Source: Gadus chalcogrammus (lineage: Eukaryota > Chordata > Actinopteri > Gadiformes > Gadidae). From it: a stretch of 64,000 bases of DNA. The stretch is from the NCBI RefSeq assembly GCF_026213295.1, contig NC_079420.1, positions 13,231,461-13,295,460 on the forward strand, read 5' to 3'. Of this stretch, positions 47,201 to 59,319 are shown one piece after another. A program made the translations under genes and the position numbers. Every line of letters starts with the position of its first letter. Within the stretch, counting starts at the first letter, position 1. Under the pieces are notes generated by a model. That model was not told the origin of the DNA, did no database searches, and saw only the letters and a list, made by a program, of their open reading frames with translations.

Positions 47201-50200
47201 ACTGACCAATAGCAAGAGCACCTGTCAGATACAATGTCTGCCTATTGGCACAAGCACAGATCTCTGGTTGGAACTCTCTGCAAAGCCCGGCTTGTACGTA
47301 CACTTATTTCGCACTGTGCTTTACTGACGAAGCCAAACCACAGCCGTCTGCCAAGCCCAAAGAAACCCTACTCTGAGGCATAGCAAGACACAAGCTTAGG
47401 GTTTTGCCTGGGCAACCCTCCAGGTTCTCCAAGAAACTGGAACCATTGTTGTGGAAGGGTGTGTATCCGGAATATTATTAATTTTAAATTGTTACTTGAA
47501 AAGTAACTAGAAGACTTGTTGAGTGCTTAAGTCCAAAATGCATACAGTGTAAGTGAAATAAAAAATAAGGGTTCTGGCAGTTTATAGTTCTAGGAATGAG
47601 GGGGCATGATATCCCCATGGTTAAACCCATGCCAACTTTGTAATACTAAGCATTAGTTTGATGAAGTATTAGAACTTATGACTAGCACATAAGGAGGTCA
47701 TTCTTTGCGTCAGGCCCCTGCAAACGAAGACCTGGTTAGACAAAGACACTCCGCTATCCTCCCTATCATACTTTATGGACTGCCTTTTGTCCCTTCCACT
47801 CCAGACCAGTGTAATCCTCTACCCAGAGGATCTCTGCACTACAAGCCTGCAGAGATTGGCTGTTCGCATATCTCCAGGATTGTATAGCAGATTTACGGGC
47901 AGCAGAGAGAAAATGGATGAGATCAGAATGTCGTGATGATCTCTCTCCTTCACTACCTTCACCTGATTTTGATTCTGATTCCAAAATCAACTCCTCTGCC
48001 TCCAACCCAAGGAAACAGATTTCCATGTTCCCTTCCCTCCTCGTCCTCACTCCTTCCCTTCATTCGTCCCTCACAGCTAATACATTTGTAACCAACTTGA
48101 CCAAGAAGGGGAAGGATATCTGCTCCTCTTTTACCCGTGCCGACATCATCCCTCCCCCTATAGACCCCTCTGTTTTTACCCACTTAATTTCCCTCTCCTC
48201 TGAAGATATCCACAGAATAGTAAAATCTAACAACACGACCTGCCCCCATGACCCCATCCACTCATCCCTTCTCGAGCAACATCCTGCCATTCCTCACTCC
48301 GCTCATCAACTCCTCCCTCACTTTAGGCCTTATTTCAGCTTCCTCAAGCCTGCTAGAATTAAGCCGCTCCTTAAGAACCGACCCTGGAAGCTGCTGACAT
48401 CCGGAACGGCAGACCAGTATCTCTTCTTTCATCCCTTTCTAAAACGTTGGAACATGCCACCTCTAACCAAACCCTGCGCTCTTGACACCAGTGTTGCATC
48501 ACAGTTTCTGCCATCACTGCTAAGTTGATGTCACACAACTATTCCCCACATCCCACTCCTCTGACATCACCATGATTGCAACACGCATGTCAGAATGTCT
48601 GGAAGACATCAGCAATTGGATGACTGCCCATCACCCTAAGCTTAACCTTGACAAGGATGAGCTCTTCCTTGTGGCAGGGAAAGAATGCCCTCACATTGAC
48701 TGACTGGAGAAGGGATGATTTATTCAATACCCCCGTCTGGAGGGTTAGGATTACAGGACACCTAGTATATCGCTAACTGTGAGGCACATGAAAAAAAACA
48801 ATATCACTCATTTACATTATAACTCATACACAATAAAAAAATATATATACCTAACAATGGTAATAACACATCCTGCTCTTGAGTAATGTTTGAATTCCCA
48901 CTGAAACCGAGGGTTCGCTGGCTCTTTAAACTGTAATAGTATTATTAACTAGTCGTATCGGTACTCAGTATCGGCAGTTTACCAAATAAAAGTACTCGTA
49001 CTTGGTTTGAGAAAAAGTCGATTTGATGCAACCCTATTGTCGAGGACATTGCGGTATCTGTTTAAGATTTCGCCCAGATGGAGTGAGATATTGTTGAGAT
49101 CTTTAGGCAAGGCAAGTTAGGCAATTAACAATGGCAGAGATTGTGATCTGTATGACGAGGGGTGAGCACGAACAACTAGTGGTCTTCAGATCTCTGACCA
49201 ACTGACCTACTTTCCACAGATCCTCATGCCTTTTCTTCTTCTGCCCACCATGTGCGAACAGTCATGCAAAACCTGCGCAGCCGCTCTGGGTCACGAGCCG
49301 TGTGCCTGAAAGTGCATGGGCTGCCGGTCACAAGCCATACACCCCCTGTCCGTTTTCGCTCCCCTACACTCCTGACTCTGGGGACTTTGAGCAGCTGTCC
49401 CACACTGCCTTCCTGCTTCCCATTATGGTTAAAAGCCAAAATGAACTATGTTATAACCAGCATATTGGAAGATGGCAATTGTGTCAATGAAACAGTTGCA
49501 GCTAACTCAACATCACTTTACAAATCACTACATGGAGACAGCCAAGCAGAATCCTAAATAATATCTTCCATAATGTTATTCAATTAATAAAAAATTGTAC
49601 AATTAATATTTATAAAATATATATAATAATGAACCCGGTTGTATTGAGAGGAGAACCATCTGATTACTTCCATCAAGTTATTGCAAAGGTAATGCTTACA
49701 GGTTAGCTTATCTTTTAAAAGGGATGTGGTTAAGATTGTTAGCGGTGCCTACCGCCTAGTATAACTATGCCCTTGGAGATAGAGAGTACGAACAGCATGT
49801 ACAAAAGTTCAGTTCTGCCATCATGTAAGGAACACAGTAACTTCCCTCTCATAAGGTGTTTGTTATGGATCAGATTACAGATAGGGAAGCACACTCCTAC
49901 ACAGCACCATGAAGGCTATTATCAATGAGCCTGCAAGTCAAGTGTTGTGGCCCATATTCCCCCCATATTGATACCAATAATGCTAGCTTCCCCGATCAGT
50001 CAAGTCCATTATTGTGAATCAGTCTGTATAGCATTTATTAATAATAATCACAAGTACAATATAGTGTGTGGGAATCCGGAAAACCGAAAATCCGGTTTCA
50101 GTTAGCCGTAAATTAGCCGTACCAAGGTTGATTTGACGGCTGTAGCCTGCAAATAAAGCGGCTAAACAATCACAATCAGGCATCATTGTAGTCACCAATA

Positions 50201-53200
50201 CTCAACATGACCGCTGCACTGTACTTGTAGGACATGGTGGAAGTAATAACCAAGCCTATTTACGTTTCTCTGCAAACAGTCCATGGTGGTAAACTACGTC
50301 AGCGACTTCATACTCAATGTATAATAGTTTGATTTTAATAATATGTGTGCAGTTATATCGCAACAGTTCCATTTTGGATACAAGCCTTTTCTAAAAGAGT
50401 GAGACTACATTTAGTTATCGAACAGGGAAACAACCTCTAAGACTAAAGCCTCTGTACCGATACATGTATGATTTGATTTTTATACCTCTAAAACTGTAGG
50501 AGTAAATAACGCAAAATGAGGCGGAAGAATAAGAAAAATTATAAAACAAGATTACAATAGTGTGGCTTTCTTTGCAACCACACTAATGATAATATCTTAA
50601 AAACATTATATATATATCAAATCTGTGATCGTCTTAGTGTAATTAACAAAACTAATAATTGCATGCAATTTATTCATCATGTCAAATGTTTATTCAAGTT
50701 TGCAATTTGCAATTTCTGGTCAAGCTGTTCAAATGTCCGAGTCTGTACCGTTTCTTAGTGTTTGTTTCATCCCCCCGCTCACTTTCGGAGGGACCGCTAC
50801 CTCAAAGAATGCCTAAAAATGGAGTCATAGGGTGTAGAGGACAGGGCTTAAGATATCTCAAACACATTCCGTACCTGGTTTCATAAATCCAAAATATTTC
50901 TGACAGGGCAGGAAATGAGTCACAGTAACTCTTGACAATACAAATGATTAAGGTCAAGTAATGGTCATGACTGATGCATACCTCATATCCTTTGGCATTC
51001 ATAGTGCACTGCATCGGCCTCGTTTTAAGTGGTTTTACACGCCATGGGAATATAAAACGACTTTTAAACTGTAGTCAGAAAAAGCATGTCTTGAAAGATA
51101 CAAATACTCCTCACCATTTAAAAAACAAATAATGAACTATGGTGCTGCAAAGAATCTAATTGAACCCATAGCGATTCGACTGTCACAAAGCTACAGAGAG
51201 GGCAAGCTTGGAAGGGGCGCATGCTGCTGCAAGGCAGAAATGTCCATAAATAACCAAGTGAATCTAAAAATGAACAGGGTGAGGAAGGTCTGTGATCACG
51301 CTTTGGGCGGCCTACGGCAGGGCCCTGTTGTGAGGAGTACTGAGAATTAGAGACGCTAGGCTTGAGTAGAACCATGGTCATGGCATTTTCATTCCAAATT
51401 TTTAATTGGCCAGGCGGGAGAACACGGTGGCTTCGCTGAAGTTTGATCTTAGTAATGTGATTATGGGAATATGGTTAAGTGGGAAATGAAGGTGACAGAC
51501 TCAAACATCCCAAATTAAAGTGCATAGTGTTTGATTCTAAAAACATCTCAAACCATTGATTTGTTGGTCGATCAAACTAGAAGAGTATATTCCATAAAAG
51601 CAATTATTTTAGATTCTTATGACAAGAAGAAGCTCCACCACGTGAAAAGCCAGTGGATTGAGATAACCGAGGTATGGCATTCAGGGAATGTAGGCAGTCG
51701 CTCGCAGAGCCACAGCGTCCAAAGGATGCCTGTGGTTTCACTGTTCATCTTTCAATGCTGGTTGTCTGCCAATTTGAGAAGGAAGGGGGCTTGGCAGACA
51801 GAGAATTGGATATGACACGGTTTGTTAAGGATGGATGAACGAGGGGGAAAGGGGGAGGTCCCAGAATCCAATGTTCACTTCCTCTGCATGCTGACCTACT
51901 TACGGCTCAAACATGGCGGCTAAGAGATATATGAATCAAACCAAAGTGGTTTTGCATGTGAGGTAGAACAATGGATGCTTATGAATTCCCAGAACCAGTG
52001 GACATAACGAATTGTGTGCTTTGTTAATGCATAATAATTGAATAAAAATTAAAAAATAAATAAATAAATATATATTATATACATTGGTAGTCAAGGCGGG
52101 GTCCTATTGTTGTTAAGGCGGCCGCCTTAACCATACAGTGCTGGGGGAAACACTGCTTTGTTTTGGTGTCTATTGGAATCCTTAGAATGTCAAACTTCTT
52201 TGACAAAGAAAATATGGATAAAAACCTTTGCTACAAGTTATGTCCGTTCGTTGAATGTAACACGATTAAGATATCCCCTGTCAAAAGAGCATGATCGAGC
52301 ATTATGGGTAATGGAGAAGACCATCAGGTTGCAATTGGAACACCCACCAGACCGGTTAGCTAACAAGCTAAAACTTATATTGCAAGCTAATATTGTTGAT
52401 CTTATGAGGTAGGCCATGTGTTTTAAAATATACACGACATGGATGAAAAGTCTTAGTTAGTACAATAAGTTTATCTGACATGGACCATTATAAAAAGAAA
52501 GAAACGTTGCTTTCATGCAGTTAAGCATTAGTCACCGTTGCCAAAGGAAACTATTCTGGAAAATAAGAGTTAGAGTTTCAACGCACACTTTTTGCCCTTG
52601 GGAACTGGTTTTAAACCCATGTGACATCACTTCTTATCGCATGAAAAGAAGGGCAATACAAGTTTCCCTAGTCGCAGTTTGAAGATGTATGGAGGCAAAT
52701 TCCTCGCCATTAACTTGTTAAATAAATAAAAGTTAGTTTTCTCACCTAAAATGATCAAATAAAAAGGTAGGGACCAATAGACTGCCAAAGGCACCATATA
52801 AATACATGTAGGGAAACACTTTACACATAGTGTCCAATGAGCTATTGCTGGCAGGAAATACTAGATGCTGGTTAGACTGTTGCACCAGTTAAAGTGAAGT
52901 GTTGACAGGTGTTCGAGTGCAAGCATGACTCAAGGAAACCAGACTTTTCAAATATAAATAATCAAACCACCTTGCCCTCATAGTCATTAATTTAACCTGC
53001 CTAGAATAGCCGAAAGACTTCATTTAAATGAGATCACAAACCAGCATTTTGATATGATAAAATACCAAAGAAATATATATTCTTTTCCTAACAGAATAGA
53101 TAGTGAGCCAATTGACAGAAAAAATAAAAAAGGGAGAATAGGCCAAACCGAAAGAATATGTGGACAAAAGAAAATTGTAAAAAAGCAGGATTTCAAAAAA

Positions 53201-55390
53201 GTTCAGGACCAATGCAGTGCTAAATAGGTAATATTATGTGGAAATAAAGACGACGAGAGAAGAAACATGCCTTGGCAGGCATCTCTGCTGCACTTTACTT
53301 CACACAGAGGATTAGAAATTCATGGTTGTGAGGTTGAACCATTTTACATCCAGAGGAGACGTGCATTGACTGAGCATGCTCCAGATCCTCTCCATGTGAG
53401 GATTGAGGGGCCACAGTTATAAGCTCTAGTCCTGACATTGTGTGTGGGTGTTCCTCTCCAACTGCACTCCTAAGGCACTGCTGTGTGAGTAGTCTGTCAG
53501 CTCAGACAGGAAAAACGGAAAAGGCAAACACACCTTCAGTGAATGTCGAGTCGAATGTCACTGAAGGCAGTGTAATCGTTTCAGCAACGTTGCGTATATA
53601 TTTTTTTAAATGGTAAATACGGTAGTCACACTTATATAAGCTAACCCCGCAATTTCTTGCTTCTGCTTTCAATATGGGAAATCGTTAAAACATGGTAAAT
53701 ATTCCCATAGCCGATTTAAACCAAAGGATGGCCCTTGCCTTTAGAATACAAAGAAGCTTTACCTTACTGAACTATCATCCATTTAATAGCCCCTAAAATG
53801 TTGCCGTAACTCCAGTAGGCCTCACATGCCACAACTATAAACAACTGCAGCTCTGTCATTAGATAAAGATTGTGTTAACTAAATCCACAAAGGATGTGCT
53901 TATTGGTGGTGATATATACATCAATGGCAGAGAAAAAAGACCAGGTAGATCCTTATAAATTGCCTTTCCCACCCAGCAATATGGCCAACCGTTACAGGTG
54001 TTAAGGCATGAGAAGGATGACAAATACAATTACGTGAAATGCGTAAAGTGACCTTCCACAGGTGCAGCAAACTCTTAACCCGGCAACAATATGATGCAAA
54101 GTGAAACAAAAAGAGGAAATGTGAGCCATGGACTTCTGAAGGGAAATGACAGAGGCTACAGCTGAAGGAACAATCAGGAAGGAAATTACTTTGGCACTTT
54201 TCCATCCAGCCAACGGCTGATGCTAAGGTTCAAAATAATAATATCCCAATCATGGCTTTGAATATATCAGCTATTGCTCAACATTTATCAATGCCTTTGA
54301 ATTTATATTTGGACTATCTGATTGGATTTTATAGTAGACTATATAAACTACACTTTAAATGGCAATTTAAAGGCTGGATGTATAGCTCATTTCACATCTA
54401 TGATTTAACATAAATCCTCTATATGGCAGCATTTTTGTAAAAAATATATATCTCAAATGTGATAATCAAGGCGCTTTCTTAGAAGGACGATTTAAGGAGA
54501 ACATTTGCAGTGTACACGACGTGTTCAAAATACATGTTGGCCTATAAAGCAATTTTAACAACAATAACTACACATTTGTTATAAACGAAAGGGAGAGTTA
54601 AAGGGTGTGTTTAGAACCATCAGTAATGATGATCAGGGTATTGTCCTACCTGGAGCTCACACCATGCCACCTCCACTGTCGTCTCAGTGTCCAAACCCTT
54701 GTATACAGTCTTAAAGGAGCCGCGCCCGATCTCAATATCAAACTTTAGAAAACGGCCATCTGGTGATGTGCCCACTGCTTTCGTCTCGGCCTCCTCTATG
54801 TCATCTTGTACTTTCTTGTACTCGGCTTCCCTCAGCACTGCCTCAGCTCTCGCCTTGGCTGATTCTTTAACTTCCTCCTCGGCGCCGGGCTCCTCTTCCT
54901 CCCGCGCCGACTTCAGCTCAGGCCTGTCCTCCACCTCACATCTACTTGGAGGTTCTGTGTTGATGGTGGGTATGCAGTGAGCCGTTACCAGTACTCCTCC
55001 ATCACAGAGGTCTTGTACCAAAGCAACCGTCTTCTCTGCCGCCAACTCATTCACTTTCGCCTTTTCACCTCGTCCCTCGTGCTTAGCAGAGTCCTCGCTC
55101 ACGGCCAGCACTACATCTACTTGGAGGGCGTGCGCAGAGGAGGCCAGGTGCCACTGTGGGACCTTGGTGGGCAGAGGAAGGTCCAAAGCTGTAGCATTGG
55201 AGTCACTGATGACACTGCGGCGTAGGAACCGGTGCTCTTGGTTACACCGCTCCCGCTCCATAGTATGGTGGCGCCTCCTCACTTCTGTTGTCAGCCGATC
55301 GGCCACCATGGAATCAGACCCAGACCCAGTTCCCATCTTCTGGGGGGGAGCCAAGAACTTCACCATGTTGTTACCTGACTTCTCCGACAT
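31511..55390 (-). CDS. wnk1: WNK1 lysine-deficient protein kinase, 27 coding exons
   Basis: Coding order: 55390-54650, 45249-45077, 44884-44664, 43125-42968, 42141-42053, 41960-41741, 41540-41439, 41348-40760, 40666-40527, 40377-40285, 40066-40031, 38961-38851, 38368-38289, 38188-38026, 37908-37792, 37374-37261, 37152-37107, 36474-36328, 36072-35126, 34995-34966, 34868-34749, 34562-34256, 33734-33554, 33460-33267, 32471-32334, 32205-31988 and 31873-31511. The lengths sum to 1946 codons with stop and all phases agree (human about 2382 residues). The kinase sits near residues 215-473. The catalytic lysine is in the glycine loop ([11 protein letters not shown], about K227), with cysteine at the usual lysine site (VEVAWCELQ). 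HRDLKCDN, the chloride-sensing DLGLA and the activation loop RASFAKS are present. It activates SPAK/OSR1 to control Na-K-Cl transport. Two RFxV docking motifs (RFQV about 1558, RFSV about 1577), an AKT site (RRRHHT) and the KLHL3 motif EEPEADQ are kept. Start: ATG opening MSEKSGNN. Confidence 0.96.
32987..33030. repeat. 18-bp inverted repeat (hairpin) in a WNK1 intron
   Basis: ATCAAGCTATAGGTGTCC and its exact reverse complement are separated by 8 bases (GGGAAGCT). Part of the arm (TAGGTGTCCGGGAA) also occurs about 70 bases to the left. It abuts the 41-bp minisatellite. Confidence 0.9.
33031..33184. repeat. 41-bp minisatellite in a WNK1 intron
   Basis: Nearly four tandem copies of a 41-bp unit containing GGGCCCAGTTCTACACTGGC. 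It lies in the intron between the exons at 33267-33460 and 32334-32471, and it starts where the adjacent hairpin ends. Confidence 0.92.
36184..36320. repeat. 46-47-bp tandem repeat in a WNK1 intron
   Basis: Three copies start at 36184, 36231 and 36277, each with CAAGTGTGTCAACGTTAACC followed by CCACTGATCA. The last ends 8 bases before the WNK1 exon edge at 36328 and overlaps the donor region of that intron. Confidence 0.92.
36579..36877. mobile_element. About 300-bp MITE-like element in a WNK1 intron
   Basis: Inverted ends: AGGCCTAAAAAA... with GTTTGGTTCC on the left, GGAACCAAAC and ...TTTTTTAGGCCT on the right. There is no coding content and the target duplication is unclear. It lies between the exons at 36328-36474 and 37107-37152. 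Confidence 0.65.
40832..40996 (-). repeat. In-frame 39-bp coding repeat in WNK1 (four 13-residue units)
   Basis: Four copies of a 39-bp unit encode [13 protein letters not shown]. They lie between the glutamine tract and the EEPEADQ acidic motif, in the same exon. The DNA copies differ by only a few bases. Confidence 0.95.
41151..41288 (-). repeat. CAG/CAA tract encoding 46 glutamines in WNK1
   Basis: 138 bases of in-frame CAG with interspersed CAA on the minus strand give about residues 589-634, all glutamine. The exon (40760-41348) is supported at both ends by conserved WNK1 sequence, so the tract is truly coding. The regular CAA interruptions suggest a moderately stable allele. Confidence 0.97.
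46780..46860 (+). repeat. Short interspersed repeat fragment, copy 1
   Basis: Shares TTGCTAAGGCGGCCGC, then AGTGCTGTGGGAAACCCTGG, with a copy at 52075-52156, in the same orientation within the same intron. Confidence 0.55.
47890..48710 (+). mobile_element. Decayed L2-like LINE reverse-transcriptase fragment
   Basis: The frame from 47917 contains [20 protein letters not shown], then [13 protein letters not shown]. After a break the segment near 48571-48690 reads [20 protein letters not shown]. Both are typical of L2-clade LINE reverse transcriptase (the DPIPSSLL, KPARVIPLLKK and HHLKLN regions). Internal parts are missing and frames are broken, so it is a dead fragment in the WNK1 intron. Confidence 0.75.
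52075..52156 (+). repeat. Short interspersed repeat fragment, copy 2, with a 20-bp palindrome
   Basis: Contains the perfect palindrome GTTAAGGCGGCCGCCTTAAC at 52112-52131, then CAGTGCTGGGGGAAACACTG, which matches copy 1 near 46.8 kb. Confidence 0.6.
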
Positions 55391-57836
55391 CCCACAGCAA
55401 GCGTGAGCACGTACACTTGGCTGCGGAATTAACAAGACAGTTCCACTATCTCCATTCAGAAATCAATGAAGCACTATCAATTCCAGAAATTATACAACAA
55501 AAAAAAGAGCAGCAACAACGTGCCGCAACTCCTCTCGTCTTGTCTTCTTATTGCTTAAAGAGCAGTGCTCTGTATGCAAGAAAGAGATACAAGGCTTTGG
55601 AGCGGCGGTGTTCTTTTATAAATAGAAAAAAATAGAACACCCTTATAAAAGCGAGAGCCTTGATGATGACACTTAAGGCTTTTTAAATCCACACCATCCA
55701 TCCTGTGGGGCAAGGAGACCGGTTTCTATTAAACATAAGGAATCACTTGAAAGCAGATAGAAAGTGGCAGCGCTTGCTCCTGCGGCCAAACTCCGCTGTA
55801 TAGTCAACAGCTGACGGGTCGCACCCACTCGATTTGTTCCAGTCTGATATCCCTGCAAGAAAAAAACATAGATAAATATTATTTGCAAACTGAATGATAA
55901 AAATGCCATATACACATTCAATAATTTCAACGCCATAAAGATTTAGTGTGCTTCAACAGTAGCTAAATTGCAAGTCAACAAGTAGAAGTCAAATACTGGC
56001 ATTCTTCAAACATAGTAGGTTTACAATTCATATCGTGTGTGTGGATATATATATATATATATATATATACCTGAGTTAGTATACGTGGCCAAATTACATA
56101 AATACTATAGCATATACAACATCACCAATTGTCTAAATACTCAAACGGATGTGTTTGAAACTACTATAACAGCAAGTTATACCATGCATTCCATGTCCAG
56201 CACATCACTTCGTAACCCTTATTGGGCGGCATGTACTCCATCCATGGTTTGAGCCAATAGTTAACGTTAAAAATATGATTAAGGGGTTACTCAATATAAC
56301 TGTTTCAGTACAGTTTGGGTTTGGCAATAATACGCAACTACATCCTACCATCATGAATCAATTACAGAACACTTTCTACTAAGTTATGGTATAACTGTCA
56401 CTGGCAAACTGGGTCACCGCGAAAGGTTCTGCTACAGGAAACCAAACTAAATAATAGAGATTAGAAGCATCTTATTCTTCAACCCAAATGTGTCTGTGTA
56501 GTCAATTGTATGACCATAAGCCCCATATTAAGAAGGAATTGAATAGCAACATCCTTGAATACAAAGCACGGAAGACCGATGGTTCTTTGTTAGCTTGCTG
56601 GTTTAACAGCTAGCCACTGACGTTAGCCAATTGGCTAACGTAACTGGTTGACGCATCAGTTCTTGCCTTAACACTTTCATTCGTTGCGATTTAAAGAACA
56701 TTGCTACATTTAACGAATCAATAGTAGACAACTCATCTTACCCTCTCGATATCGAAATTCCATTATCATAGGACCACAACCGTTGCTGTTAACACCACCA
56801 GACAGGTTCGTCTGGCATACCGGTTGGAATGCTACCAAACCGTGACAGAAGCAGTGCCACCGCTAGCAGGCTGTCTTACTAGCTAGCTGACTAGCCAGCA
56901 TTAGCAAGGCGGGTCTTCCTCATGACCACGAAGATGGCCCAGATCTAGACCCGCCCCCCAGCCCCGTGATCATGTATGCTGAGTATTGTGTTTTTTGTCT
57001 TTTGACGTCAATCAAAAATAATTAGCTCACAGTATTCACTGGATTCTACGTTATCATAATACGACCGTTAATATTAACTCCAGATGGAATTTGAGCCTGT
57101 GTCGCAACACAACTAGTTTCTTACCGTTAACTGACTACAGATAAGGCTAACATCTAGCAACTACATGATGTAGCTGCAACGGCACCGGTTGGACGCGATG
57201 TGACTTACCTCAATATTGCACACTCTCGGCAAAAATGTTCTTTAGTACCAGCTCTGTCGCCGTAAACTCCGACCACATAATACCAATGTATAAAGCATAC
57301 AAATATACACGAGGTAGACTAGTCCGTTTTAAAGATAATGAAACCCTTAATCACAATCCAAATTCGTCGAAGGAAAGGTTTTTTTTTTCTGAGCTAGAAC
57401 AACGCATGCGCTAGACATGGTTCGCCTACACTAGACACAGGTGTATTCCTTTACTTCCTACGCACATGTAATTGCATATATATCTTGTATAAAATATATA
57501 TATATACGTACATATGTATGTTTGTATATGTATATATATAGATATATTAAGATTATCACATCGAACTATCTATCGACCTTTTATCTATTCACAACAAACA
57601 GTGTTATACTCACAAATGCACATATTCAGCCCTTCAGTCCTCCCATATTAAATAACTCGATGTCTTGATCATTAATTTAATAACATTAATGTAGGATTAG
57701 TAAACGTGTGCTTATTCACTGTTGATCAGGGCAAAGTAATATAGTAAATTAATGGATCAGGTGAAAATATGTTTGAGTAAACAGTGCTCTCTGCTGGCAT
57801 AGTTTTTTTAATATGTCATTGGCTCATATTTGATCA

Positions 57837-57931
<95 letters not shown>

Positions 57932-59319
57932 GAAAAAAATGATATTTATTTTCATCGTGCGTGTTACAAATATTGCGCGTGACTCGCCCTAAAATCCAAG
58001 CGTGGCGATGACTGTAGTGAACGCGCATCGCGTGTTTGACGTCACTGAAGCGCCTTGGCTCTCCAGAGCCGCTGGTACTGCTGGTAAAAGATGGGAAAAT
58101 ATGATAGCTATATAACGAATAACTAAGAGAAAATGACCGTTTGTGCTCCTGATTTAAATTTTTCACACCATTCTATACAGACGCCGAATTGACCTCTACA
58201 GGACAGACAATAAGGTAGTTTTGACAGAATTTCTTACAAGCTATCGTGTTATCGAGAAAAATGTGATTCTGCCTGACCACAAAATTACGAGGAATTGCCA
58301 CATACAGTAAAATAACTTATCGAGTAGAACCCGTCAGTTAATATTTTGTCAGTCGCATCGATCATTTCGCAATAAGCCATGTAAGTGGGTAGTTTGAAAA
58401 TGTAGCGTAACGCTATCTTAAATGGATTCTTTAATCGGGAGGACAAATGGAAAAGGACTGGGTGTCTCCATGGCAAAACCTGTGTACGTTACCATTACGT
58501 ATTTACAGAAATGCAAACGTTTGCACAATATCTATCAAACAAGAAAATACATTTTCCCATGCATATGAAGGTAAATGTATCGTGTAGTCTGTTTTATGTC
58601 CATGCTCAGACGAAATGCTCAGAGAACGATTTCTTCCACTGAGCGACTGTAATCCATAGTTTTTAATCCGCCTCGACACACATTCGTCCCCCGTACCCTG
58701 CTGAAATGTTACGGATGCATTTTGTGTCAACCATGTTTGGGGTATTTAAAAGCGCATTTGACCCGTTCTAACCTAGGCCGTTGTACGGTAACATTAGCTG
58801 GATGTTAGCACTACCAGCTAGGCCACGAAGACGGTCACTGAAGTTAAATGCTCCATAACGTTTTCGTGGTGTTTGGTCGAAATTCGTTATCCTTTTATTG
58901 AAACAATTTATTTTGGACGCCCTGGGAAATGGGAATCACATTTTTTCTCTGCAATGTATATTGGCAAGATATTGTAGTGATACGACTAAAATAACACTGG
59001 GTATCTCTGCGTTTTGAACTTGTGTGATCTACTGATTTCAGTTCTGTTCTCTATCCATAGCATGTGCAATTACCCTACCGCATTAAAAGGCAAATGTCTT
59101 TATTTTTGTTCTGATTTCTCTCTTGCATATACAGATTGGTGACATACGTTTGGATCACTGGAAGGCAGCTTTAGTTGGAAGACAAAATATTACCGGTTGT
59201 TTCTTGTTGAAATCTAAAGTCTACGATTCAGTTACGATTTTAACCAAACTATTTAAGGAAACATCAGTCAAGCTTTAGACCTTCCATTCCAAGAGTTCCA
59301 TTCTTCTATTTAGCAGAAG
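55391..59319. other. Head-to-head upstream region of WNK1 and ERC1
   Basis: 55391-55852 is probably WNK1 5' UTR: a minus-strand acceptor (TTTTCTTGCAG) falls at 55853, so a separate noncoding exon is expected. Candidate donors on the minus strand are at 56742 (GAGG|GTAAGA) and 57209 (TGAG|GTAAGT). 57845-57929 is a CA repeat. The ERC1 first coding exon is probably entered at 59135 after ATATACAG. The ERC1 first noncoding exon lies somewhere at 58.0-58.9 kb but was not fixed. Confidence 0.5.
57845..57929. repeat. (AC)42 microsatellite between WNK1 and ERC1
   Basis: About 85 bases of uninterrupted AC dinucleotide in the shared upstream region. Confidence 0.97.

Larger units (their letters stand above)
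45250..54649 (-). other. First coding intron of WNK1 (9.4 kb)
   Basis: AT-rich, split between the exon ending CELQ and the next, which begins DRKLSKS. It contains an L2-like LINE fragment (about 47.9-48.7 kb) and two copies of a short GGCGGCCGC-bearing repeat (about 46.8 and 52.1 kb). No host coding exon recognised inside. Confidence 0.75.

Noticed and set aside
49252..49557. 101-codon plus-strand frame in WNK1 intron 1
   Set aside because: No recognisable domain or splice context; composition is like the surrounding noncoding DNA.
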